From positions 48,116-112,115 of the forward strand of contig JAFQFV010000025.1 of the NCBI GenBank assembly GCA_017398555.1: a DNA stretch of 64,000 bases. Direction: 5' to 3'. This document shows positions 35,433 through 43,292 of the stretch, in pieces (position 1 is the stretch's first letter; each line of letters opens with the position of its first letter). This DNA comes from Alistipes sp. Its GTDB lineage: Bacteria > Bacteroidota > Bacteroidia > Bacteroidales > Rikenellaceae. The notes under the pieces are model-generated. The model was not told the origin of the DNA. It made no database searches and was given only the letters and a program-made list of their open reading frames with translations. The position numbers and the translations under genes are program-made.

Positions 35433-37931
35433 TTATTCGCTAACTGCAAAAGAACAATCGGTAACAGTTACGCCATTCTTGGCATCACCGCCAAAAATGT
35501 AGTCTGCATAGGTCTCGGCAGTAATAGCAACAGCCTTTGCCACACCCATATCTGTATCGGTATCTACGCAAGAGCCGAGAGCGCCACCAACCTTACAGTT
35601 TTTAATAGTAACGGCAGCGTTACAACCACCCCAACCAACGATAGAGCCCTTAGCATTAATATACTCTGCTGCGCCAAGAGAAGCATCGTAGTCGTTACCC
35701 AAAACAACGCCATAGTTCTCGCAGTTGTCAATAACACCCTTGTTCATCAGGCCAGCGATACCGCCCTGACCAACAATACCTTTATTGGTATTGGCACCAC
35801 CAAAGCCCTTACCATTATATACAATAGTACCATAGTTCTTACAGCCAGAAACTGTTACAGCGTCATTAAGACGAGATACAATACCTCCGGTACCGCTAAA
35901 GTAGTCTTTGTGTGCATCTGTTGAATAGATTGTACCATAGTTTATACAGTTAGTAACATTACACTGACACTGAGAGATGATACCACCCGGATTTGAACGG
36001 CTCAATGTTGCAACAGTTACATCACCACGGTTGATACAGCCGTTAATAGAGGTCTTGTCGTGTGTAGTACCACCCACAACACCTCCAACGTGTACCCAGT
36101 TTTTGTTTGCAGGAGAGTTCATACTAACAGCACCTGTGTTAGTACAGTTGTTTATCTGAGAACCGTTCACAGGCTTTGAGCTACTTGTTTTTGCTATCAA
36201 ACCTACGATACCTCCAGCAGCTGAGCTAGCACCCTGCTTTGTAAGGGTTATTGCACCGCTATTAGAGCACTCCTCAACCTGTACATCAACAAGATAGAGA
36301 TAACCAACAACACCACCAAGCAGAGTATCCTTTGTCACAGCCTTATTGATTGTAATTGAAGCTGAGTTAGTACAGTTAGTATATTTATAGAACGAACCAT
36401 CTCCAGGAGCGGAGTTACCCTCTAATGCGCCAAAGCAACCACCTACATACATAGAGGCGTTACCGGTAATATTATCAGAGATAATAATCTCACCTGTATT
36501 GCTATTATTAGATATAAAACCACGATAAGAGCTAGCGATAAGACCACCTGCCCAGATGTGGTTGGCATCACGAACATCAACAGTCACAGTACCTGTATTT
36601 GTACAGCCACTCATAACAACATCACCTGCACCACCAGCAATACCGCCTGCCTTGTTGTACTTATTTCCACTATTAGACTTATTTGTCACAGTTCCTGCAT
36701 TGGTACAATTCTCAATAGTCACACCTGTCTCTGTCTGACCAACGATACCGCCAATTACAATATTTGCATTAGCAGCAGCCTCCGGATAGAGAACAGCACC
36801 GTTATTTATCAAATTCTTAAAGAGGATATCGCCCTTCTTAAGATCTGCAGCACCACAAAAACCACCCATGAAGTTACCACCGCTAACAGTTGCAGAGCTT
36901 GTGATATTCTCCAGTGTTGCGCCAGTAAGAATACGAGCCACAACAGCCGCAACATAAGTATTGTTATTGCTATCAAGACCAGAAGCTGAGAAGCTACAAC
37001 CCTCACCAAATACAAGATTCTGAACAGTTGCATCGCTCAGGTTCTTGAACATTGCTGCGCTTGACTCGGTAGTAGCAACAACAAGGTTGTCGATAGTGTG
37101 GTTGTTACCCTCAAGTGTACCTGCAAAGTTTGAAATTGGTGTCCAAGCAACATCCTTCATATCGATATTTGCAAGGATATTTACAACACCATTTGCATCC
37201 TTAAACTTACCGCCATCAGGTGTCTGCTCGGCTGCAATCTGCGCCTCAATCTCGGTTGCAAAGGCAACGAGATCATCTGCGGTATAGATGCCTATAGCGG
37301 GTTGCTCAACAAGACCAAGGTTATAGATATGGCCATTAACAGCCTCAAGAGTATTCTGACTGCTCTTTACAACAACATCATCTACCTTTACCTCAATATT
37401 ATATGTACCTGCTGCAACTGCAATATAGTAGGTCTTGCCCTGCTCAATATTACCTGCCAGAGTATAACCTGCGACCTCAACCTTTGATGCGCTCTGCGGC
37501 AAAGAGAACTTAAGCAACGCGTGCTTGTGCTCAAAAAGGATATTATTGAGAGTAGCACTTGTTCCTGAAGCCAATGCTGCAACCGGGTCAAAGCTACCCG
37601 CAACAGCGCTCTGTGTAGTTGGAACAGCTGTTACGCCTGCAGGATATGTAGCTACATAGCTCTCTGCATCAGCAAGACGCTGCTCTGAGACAAAAACGGC
37701 AGTCGCCTCTCCTGCACCCTGAGAGAGAGTGAAGGTTGTGCCATTGACCTCAATCTTATCATCTGCACTCCAAACACTCTTAACACCCTCAGAAAGAGCT
37801 GTACGACTATCTACGAATGATGCTGTAACTGTTGTATTATTGCCTATAATCTCCTCTACAGGAGCAGTACTACAAGCAATTGCTCCGAACATTGCCAGAG
37901 CAGCAACTGAAATATTGAATATCTTTCTCAT
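35433..37931 (-). CDS. Fimbrillin-like N-terminus plus GLUG-repeat beta-helix lipoprotein
   Basis: An 832-residue predicted lipoprotein (lipobox AIAC, Cys20). Residues 32-215 resemble fimbrillin domains (VTASFVDSRTALSEGVKSVW, then VATYPAGVTAV). From about 220 (IYTADDLVAFATEIEAQI) a GLUG-type repetitive beta-helix begins: repeated units of the form GGIVGxxxxxxIxxCxNxGxV to the end. The last 150 residues are very similar to those of the gene at 38150. Such repeats occur in large surface adhesins. A short peptide gene lies 21 bases upstream and the phosphoesterase 17 bases downstream, so this is an inner operon gene. Ligand unknown. Confidence 0.75.
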   Translation of the reverse strand: MRKIFNISVAALAMFGAIACSTAPVEEIIGNNTTVTASFVDSRTALSEGVKSVWSADDKIEVNGTTFTLSQGAGEATAVFVSEQRLADAESYVATYPAGVTAVPTTQSAVAGSFDPVAALASGTSATLNNILFEHKHALLKFSLPQSASKVEVAGYTLAGNIEQGKTYYIAVAAGTYNIEVKVDDVVVKSSQNTLEAVNGHIYNLGLVEQPAIGIYTADDLVAFATEIEAQIAAEQTPDGGKFKDANGVVNILANIDMKDVAWTPISNFAGTLEGNNHTIDNLVVATTESSAAMFKNLSDATVQNLVFGEGCSFSASGLDSNNNTYVAAVVARILTGATLENITSSATVSGGNFMGGFCGAADLKKGDILFKNLINNGAVLYPEAAANANIVIGGIVGQTETGVTIENCTNAGTVTNKSNSGNKYNKAGGIAGGAGDVVMSGCTNTGTVTVDVRDANHIWAGGLIASSYRGFISNNSNTGEIIISDNITGNASMYVGGCFGALEGNSAPGDGSFYKYTNCTNSASITINKAVTKDTLLGGVVGYLYLVDVQVEECSNSGAITLTKQGASSAAGGIVGLIAKTSSSKPVNGSQINNCTNTGAVSMNSPANKNWVHVGGVVGGTTHDKTSINGCINRGDVTVATLSRSNPGGIISQCQCNVTNCINYGTIYSTDAHKDYFSGTGGIVSRLNDAVTVSGCKNYGTIVYNGKGFGGANTNKGIVGQGGIAGLMNKGVIDNCENYGVVLGNDYDASLGAAEYINAKGSIVGWGGCNAAVTIKNCKVGGALGSCVDTDTDMGVAKAVAITAETYADYIFGGDAKNGVTVTDCSFAVSE

Positions 37932-37952
37932 AGTTTGTTCTTTTTTAGATAT

Positions 37953-38078
37953 TTACCACTGGTAGTCCTCTTCTACATAATCATTAAACGCTCCACCCGC
38001 AGGATTGCTCACAGTAAAGCCTTGTTCCGCCACAACGAACTCCTCTACAATCATAGGAGTAACATAACTCTTTTTCAT
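37953..38078 (-). CDS. Short peptide, 41 residues, MKK..Y..P...E.GF type
   Basis: A small gene read from the sequence: MKKSYVTPMIVEEFVV, AEQGFTVSNPAGGAF, tail NDYVEEDYQW. No signal peptide or membrane segment. It shares KxYxxPM, ExGFxxS, a Gly-containing middle and an acidic aromatic tail with the 49-residue gene at 20559, and like it precedes a fimbrillin-like lipoprotein gene by about 20 bases. The repeated context argues for a real gene. Function unknown; a structural partner, regulator or secreted peptide are all possible. Confidence 0.65.
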   Translation of the reverse strand: MKKSYVTPMIVEEFVVAEQGFTVSNPAGGAFNDYVEEDYQW

Positions 38079-38149
38079 AACTATTTGTCATTAGAAGGGC
38101 TGGTCGCTTGCCAACCCTTGATTACTTAAAATTATTTATCTATCTATTA

Positions 38150-40669
38150 TTATTGAGCAAATGAACAACCACTGACAGTGACACCGTTCTTTGCATCACC
38201 GCCATAGATAAGGTTCGCATAGTTCTCGGCAGTGACAGCCGTAGCCTTACTTGCGCCCATATCTGACTGACTATCATCACATACGCCTACAGCACCGCCA
38301 ACCTTACAGCCACTAATAGTGACAGCCGAGTTAGCACCGCCCCAGCCGATAATAGCACCCTTGGCATTGAGATAAGAGGCCATGCCGTGAGAAGAGTCAT
38401 AGTCGTTACCCAAAACTGTTCCGTAGTTCTCGCAATTCTCTACTGCACCGGCATAGAGCAGACCACAGATACCACCCTGACCAACAATACCCTTATTGGC
38501 ATTTGCCTTTCCAAATCCCTTACCGTTATAGATGATGGTTCCGTAGTTCTTACAATCTCTAATTACCTTACCTGCTGTCTGATAACGAGAAACAATACCT
38601 CCTGTACCACTATAGTAATCTTGGTGCCAAGCGGTTGTATAGACTGTTCCGTAGTTTGTACAGCCAATAACATCGCAGTTAATCTCCGAGCCGATACCAC
38701 CCGGATTTGAACGGGTAGTATTGTCCGCAGTTATATCTCCACGGTTCTCACAGCCCTCAATACCAAAGTCAACAGTACACTTACCAACAATACCCGCAGG
38801 GGCGTTCCAAGCGCTATTGCTCTCTGTACCGGTATAGGTGATATTTCCTGTATTAGAGCAGTTTACGACCTTTGACAGAGTCTTAATATTAGAATCTGCA
38901 AGGGTGCTTGTCTGTACAGTTACAATACCCGCAGCGTACGAGCCGGTTACAGCAGAGGTCATTGAGATATTTCCGCTATTTGTACACTCGCTAATCTCAC
39001 AACCAGAGACCTTAATCCAACCAATAATACCACCTGCCTGTACATCCTTTGTATTATTACACTTAGCTGTGATATTTCCGCTGTTACTACATTTGTAAAT
39101 CTCAGTTTCACGTGTAGCAGTACCCTCAAGAGTACCCAAACAGCCACAGATATAGAGTGATACACATTCAGAGCTCTCTGTAATAGAGATATTTGCACTA
39201 TTTGCACAATTCTCAGCGTGCATACGATGAGCGCGAGCTACTATACCTCCCATATAGACATTGTTTGCACCGCGGCAGTTGACTTTCAACTCACCCTCAT
39301 TTGTACAGTTGAACATATCGTGGTCAGAACCAATACCAACAATACCACCTGTATAGAGATACTTATTACCACCGGTAGCATTTAATGTAAGCGCACCATA
39401 GTTAGCACAATCCTCATAGGTAACACCAGTCTCATTGGCTGCGCAGATACCTCCGAGAGATACATTTGCCACAGCAGTAATATCCGGGAATGTAAGCGCT
39501 CCATAGTTCTTACAGCCCTTAAAGAGTACATCGCCATCCTTATACGCTGCTGAGCCGACAATACCACCTATATATGTTGCGCCTGTAATTGTCGCCTTTG
39601 ATGTGATATTCTCAAAGGTACAATTACCGTGAATAGCACCTGCAACAGCACCTGCGTTTGATGCACCAGAGAGATTTACAACTGAAATCACACAGCTCTC
39701 GTCGAAAGTAAGGTTGCGAACTGTTGCATCTGTCAAAGTGGCAAACAGACCTGTATTCTCGCCATAAGTCGATAACTTCAAGTTGCTGATAGTAAAGCCA
39801 TTACCATCAATTATGCCTGTAAATGCAGAGATTGGGGCGAGTTCAATACCGGCAAAATCGATGTTATCCTTGATATTGACAACGCCACTCTCATCTACAT
39901 AGTCAAGACCAAAAGCAGTTCCGGTCTCGGCATACTCAGCCTCAAGTGCTTGAGCGAAAGCAACAAAATCAGAAGCAGTAAAGATACCTCCACCACGCAT
40001 CTTGGTCTTTGCAACGAGTGTAGAGCTGTACTGCGAATCATACTCCTCGCCTGAACGAGAACGCGCCTTGACCTTGATGTCATACTCTGTATCAGGATCA
40101 AGACCACGAATAGTAACGCTTGTCTGTTCAGTAAACTCAGCAATCTCTGCTCCGGTGTTCTTTGCTGTACAAGTTACAACATAGCCGATAGCATTCTCCA
40201 CAGCGTCCCACTCCACAAGCAATGACGATGAGGTAACTTTACCATCCACAAGGCGAACATTTGTCGGTGCAGTTACAATATATACAATAAGTGTCTGCTG
40301 CTCGACATCTGATGTGTAGTCCGAATGAAATTCGTCACCATGATACGACAATGCACGCAGACGAACATAGTAGAGTGACGAGTGACTCAAGCCTGTAACC
40401 TTGCAAGAGTTACTATAAACACTCTGCTGAGTGTACTGCTCCTCATCAGAACGCTTATACTCAATCTGATAGGATGACACATCATTGCTATCAATGGCAT
40501 CCCAAGTGATAGAGAATGATGTAGAAGTTACCGTTGCCTGATCAATTACAAGACCCGCCGGGGTCTCAAGTTTCTCAGGGATCTGCTTCTCTATCTCAGG
40601 AATCCCGCTATTGTTACAAGCGGTAAAGAGAGAAGAGAGACAGAATAAAATAAATAAAATCTTCTTCAT
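38150..40669 (-). CDS. Fn3 plus GLUG-repeat beta-helix lipoprotein
   Basis: An 839-residue predicted lipoprotein (lipobox LFTAC, Cys18). Two fibronectin III domains follow: about 38-115 (TSTSFSITWDAIDSNDVSSY, GLSHSSLYYVRLRALS) and 120-205 (TSSSLLVEWDAVENAIGYVV, GLDPDTEYDIKVKARS). A GLUG-type beta-helix then fills residues 210-839 with GGIVG/CxNxGxI units. The ATG at 40669 gives a standard lipoprotein signal; an in-frame ATG at 40750 would add 27 residues that spoil it. The beta-helix is homologous along its length to the gene at 35433, but the N-terminal domains differ. Likely a surface adhesin. Probably first gene of the long minus operon. Confidence 0.78.
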   Translation of the reverse strand: MKKILFILFCLSSLFTACNNSGIPEIEKQIPEKLETPAGLVIDQATVTSTSFSITWDAIDSNDVSSYQIEYKRSDEEQYTQQSVYSNSCKVTGLSHSSLYYVRLRALSYHGDEFHSDYTSDVEQQTLIVYIVTAPTNVRLVDGKVTSSSLLVEWDAVENAIGYVVTCTAKNTGAEIAEFTEQTSVTIRGLDPDTEYDIKVKARSRSGEEYDSQYSSTLVAKTKMRGGGIFTASDFVAFAQALEAEYAETGTAFGLDYVDESGVVNIKDNIDFAGIELAPISAFTGIIDGNGFTISNLKLSTYGENTGLFATLTDATVRNLTFDESCVISVVNLSGASNAGAVAGAIHGNCTFENITSKATITGATYIGGIVGSAAYKDGDVLFKGCKNYGALTFPDITAVANVSLGGICAANETGVTYEDCANYGALTLNATGGNKYLYTGGIVGIGSDHDMFNCTNEGELKVNCRGANNVYMGGIVARAHRMHAENCANSANISITESSECVSLYICGCLGTLEGTATRETEIYKCSNSGNITAKCNNTKDVQAGGIIGWIKVSGCEISECTNSGNISMTSAVTGSYAAGIVTVQTSTLADSNIKTLSKVVNCSNTGNITYTGTESNSAWNAPAGIVGKCTVDFGIEGCENRGDITADNTTRSNPGGIGSEINCDVIGCTNYGTVYTTAWHQDYYSGTGGIVSRYQTAGKVIRDCKNYGTIIYNGKGFGKANANKGIVGQGGICGLLYAGAVENCENYGTVLGNDYDSSHGMASYLNAKGAIIGWGGANSAVTISGCKVGGAVGVCDDSQSDMGASKATAVTAENYANLIYGGDAKNGVTVSGCSFAQ

Positions 40670-40693
40670 AGTTTTTAGATTAGCTATTATTTC

Positions 40694-40701
40694 CAAAATT
40701 A
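40694..40701 (-). promoter_or_regulatory. -7 promoter-like element before the Fn3/GLUG gene
   Basis: TAATTTTG on the minus strand matches TAnnTTTG and ends 24 bases before the ATG at 40669. No TTTG at the expected -33 distance was found. Confidence 0.35.
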
Positions 40702-40932
40702 TTTTATATATAAGACGAATTTTAACACTATTTGTCCTCATAAGAGGCAAAAAAGAGCAATTTTGGAGTATCCAAAGGAGTTGAGTGCGAGTTTTTAATG
40801 TTACCTCTTTTGACGACTTATTATTTTTAGGTTTCTTGCGTAATCTTGACAGAACCTACAGACAGCGGCACTAATTAACATAGGACTGTTGGTTATATGT
40901 CACACAGTTACGATTGATATAATCAATATTGT

Positions 40933-40963
40933 TTTGCGACTACTAATATTTTTATTACCTTTG
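40933..40963 (+). promoter_or_regulatory. Promoter candidate 1 of the fimbrial operon
   Basis: TTTG at 40933-40936 and TACCTTTG at 40956-40963 are 19 bases apart, a full match to the Bacteroidetes promoter. It would give a leader of about 530 bases before the first gene. Confidence 0.65.
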
Positions 40964-41173
40964 TTATATATAGGGCATTTGATAGAGATGCGTTTGCAAA
41001 AATATAATCGGTCATAAATATCGATTGGTATCTACTTTGTTGTGATGTTGATAAAACCTATTAGAAGATAAAGAATTTACGGCATATAATATAAAAAACA
41101 CATTTAGACTATTACTGGGAGATGAAAAATTGCCATTTGTAGCAAAAAATGTTGCGATATCCCACTATGAGTG

Positions 41174-41204
41174 TTGTTTATTTGCGAAATAATTACTACA
41201 TTTG
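41174..41204 (+). promoter_or_regulatory. Promoter candidate 2 of the fimbrial operon
   Basis: TTG at 41174-41176 and TACATTTG at 41197-41204 are 20 bases apart. This would give a leader of about 290 bases. Confidence 0.5.
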
Positions 41205-41498
41205 TGTTGGAATCGGAGTTTTTACTCTATTCATACATAATTTGAAAGTGTTTTCGCACTGTCCTTACGTGAAAATGTGGAAGTTTTCTAAGACAACGGG
41301 ACAACGAACAGCACTCATTTCTTGTGTAGTTATGTGTAGATACCACATACTATTCAAGTGTGGGGTATCGTAGTCGTTTATCGTTGTATAGGTCTTTCCA
41401 CAACCTTCACGTAGATAGTCGAGAGTCAACTCCACACTTTCTGTTTTTGTATCTACGCCACTGAGGAGTTGGGTGACGGGAAAAGACACACAAAAAAA

Positions 41499-43265
41499 AT
41501 GAGAAGAATCCTATTCTCGCTGTTTGTAACTCTGACTCTTTTGGTGTCATGTACAACCGATCATGAGTCAGCTGCCTCTAAGGAGACCGTAGATGTTACA
41601 TTTGCACTGGATGTTGATTGCATCCCTTCAACCCGAACTATTAGCGATGGTACGGGTGCCACACAGCTTATGTATGGCGTATTTAATGATGCCGGTGAGC
41701 TTATTATCGGCAAGGCTGTTAAGAATGATGTCACTTCGTTGCTTAGCGACGCCGGTTACACTATGGCAATTTCGTTGCCTAAGGGTCAGTCATACCAAGT
41801 AGTATTCTGGGCGCAGAATCCGAATTGTGATGCTTATACCGTATCGGATGATATGCAGCTGACAATCAACTATGAGGGTGTAAATAATGATGAGTCACGT
41901 GATGCCTTCTTTGGTGTTACCGAGATCTTCAAGGTTGAGGGTAACCGCACCGTAACTGTAGTGTTGAAGCGACCTTTTGCACAGGTTAATGTCGGTGCAT
42001 TCCCATTTGACTTGGAGCACGTTAAGGAGCTGGGTGTAGATATCGCAGCTTCATCTGCTACAATTCAGGGTGTTGCCAACCAGCTCAATATGCTTACAGG
42101 CGAGGCTACAGGCGAGGTTGAGGTAAATTACACTCTCAACGCTATCCCTACAGAGGATTTGTTGGTCGATGTAGATGAGGACGGCAATAGCGAGGTATAT
42201 TCATACCTCTCAATGTCATATCTGTTGGCATCTGCCTCAACAACAACACACGATATGGCCTTCGTATTCGCTGAGGCAGACGGTAGCTGTCCGGCCGATT
42301 TCAACAACGGTCTTGACTTTGTGCCTATTCAGCGAAATTGGCGTACAAATATCGTAGGTCAGATTCTTACAGGCGATATTGCATTCAATGTAAAGATTGA
42401 CCCTATCTACGAGGGTGAGACTATCAACTCCGGTGGCCTGTATTATAACTTCAGCGAGGATACACTGATCGAGGATAAGTATTTTGCATTTAATACTGCC
42501 GAGGCTGCAACATTCACCTCGGAGAATAATAACAAGCTCACCTTCAACAACGTAACATTCTCAGGTGCAGTACAATACATCGCCTTTGGCGACTACATCA
42601 AGAAGGATGGTAAGGTGGTTGTTCCTTTCGTAAATGAACTGAACAACGTTGTGGCAAAGGATATGATGATTACCCACTCAAAGGGTATCACCAATGTCGA
42701 GCCTATCGACTATATGGCTCCGCTTGTATTCTTACGTGGCGAGAGTGTAATCAACGATTGTGTATTCACAGGTGCATATTGCCGTCCAGACCTGCCTCTC
42801 TATCCGGATTATTGGGGAGATCTTCACGAGGTACTCCCATATGATTGCGGTGTGCCAAATGACGGTGTTGCAGTATTCAACAACTGTGAGATTTCGAGAA
42901 TGTATGCATGGAGCCATGTTAAGATAACTATCTTGAACAGCCATATTGAGTATATCCGTTGCAGCACCCACAACCAGACAATGAAAGACTCACATCTGAC
43001 AATCGGCGAGGGTTCTGTAATCGATACAATCTGTGTATCAAGCTCTTCTACAGCTAAGAGAATCAAGGACGAGAATGGTAAAACTCATTGGGATCCGAAT
43101 AATATGTGGTCTCCAAGCATTATCATCAAGGCTGGTGCTGAGGTAAAGTTGCTCGATATGAATGGTCGCAGCCGCTATGATAGTAACGGCAATCTTGACG
43201 TGATTATCGAGGATGGCGCCGTTGTTGGTGAGATTCTTAATGAGGGTCCTAACCCTACTTTGTAA
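41499..43265 (+). CDS. Fimbrillin-like (DUF6562 type) lipoprotein with beta-helix-like C-terminus, copy 1
   Basis: A 588-residue predicted lipoprotein (lipobox LLVSC, Cys18). Residues 30-310 follow the fimbrillin/DUF6562 pattern: VTFALDVD, TRTISDGTGATQLMYGVF, VVFWAQNPNCDAY, ESRDAFFGVTE, LKRPFAQVNVG and the linker ending VKIDPIYEGE. Arg46 precedes ISDGT at the place where type V pilins are cut after an arginine. Residues 320-588 instead carry short imperfect beta-helix turns (LTFNNVTFSGAV, VFNNCEISRMYAWSHVKI, VIIEDGAVVGEI), a layout more like an adhesin cap than a simple pilin. The ATG at 41499 gives a good signal; an upstream TTG at 41469 does not. First of five operon genes. Confidence 0.8.
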   Translation: MRRILFSLFVTLTLLVSCTTDHESAASKETVDVTFALDVDCIPSTRTISDGTGATQLMYGVFNDAGELIIGKAVKNDVTSLLSDAGYTMAISLPKGQSYQVVFWAQNPNCDAYTVSDDMQLTINYEGVNNDESRDAFFGVTEIFKVEGNRTVTVVLKRPFAQVNVGAFPFDLEHVKELGVDIAASSATIQGVANQLNMLTGEATGEVEVNYTLNAIPTEDLLVDVDEDGNSEVYSYLSMSYLLASASTTTHDMAFVFAEADGSCPADFNNGLDFVPIQRNWRTNIVGQILTGDIAFNVKIDPIYEGETINSGGLYYNFSEDTLIEDKYFAFNTAEAATFTSENNNKLTFNNVTFSGAVQYIAFGDYIKKDGKVVVPFVNELNNVVAKDMMITHSKGITNVEPIDYMAPLVFLRGESVINDCVFTGAYCRPDLPLYPDYWGDLHEVLPYDCGVPNDGVAVFNNCEISRMYAWSHVKITILNSHIEYIRCSTHNQTMKDSHLTIGEGSVIDTICVSSSSTAKRIKDENGKTHWDPNNMWSPSIIIKAGAEVKLLDMNGRSRYDSNGNLDVIIEDGAVVGEILNEGPNPTL

Positions 43266-43292
43266 CATTATCTATCCACTTAAATATTTGTA

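Larger units (their letters stand above)
40702..41498. promoter_or_regulatory. Long divergent intergenic region upstream of the fimbrial operon
   Basis: About 800 AT-rich bases between divergent surface-protein operons, without a convincing gene. It contains two plus-strand promoter candidates (40933-40963 and 41174-41204), a dyad ATTGAT ATA ATCAAT (40913-40927) just upstream of the first, and a possible leader hairpin GATACC...GGTATC (about 41339-41369). Confidence 0.5.

Noticed and set aside
38095-38119. AAGGG.TGG/CCA.CCCTT hairpin between the Fn3/GLUG gene and the short peptide gene
   Set aside because: The stem has a mismatch and there is no T-run on the minus strand, so I did not call it a terminator.
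41155-41370. Imperfect 11-base inverted repeat (CGATATCCCAC and GTGGGGTATCG, one mismatch) flanking a promoter-like element, suggesting an invertible promoter
   Set aside because: In about 750 bases one expects roughly two such matches by chance, the arms are short and imperfect, and there is no site-specific recombinase gene in the window.
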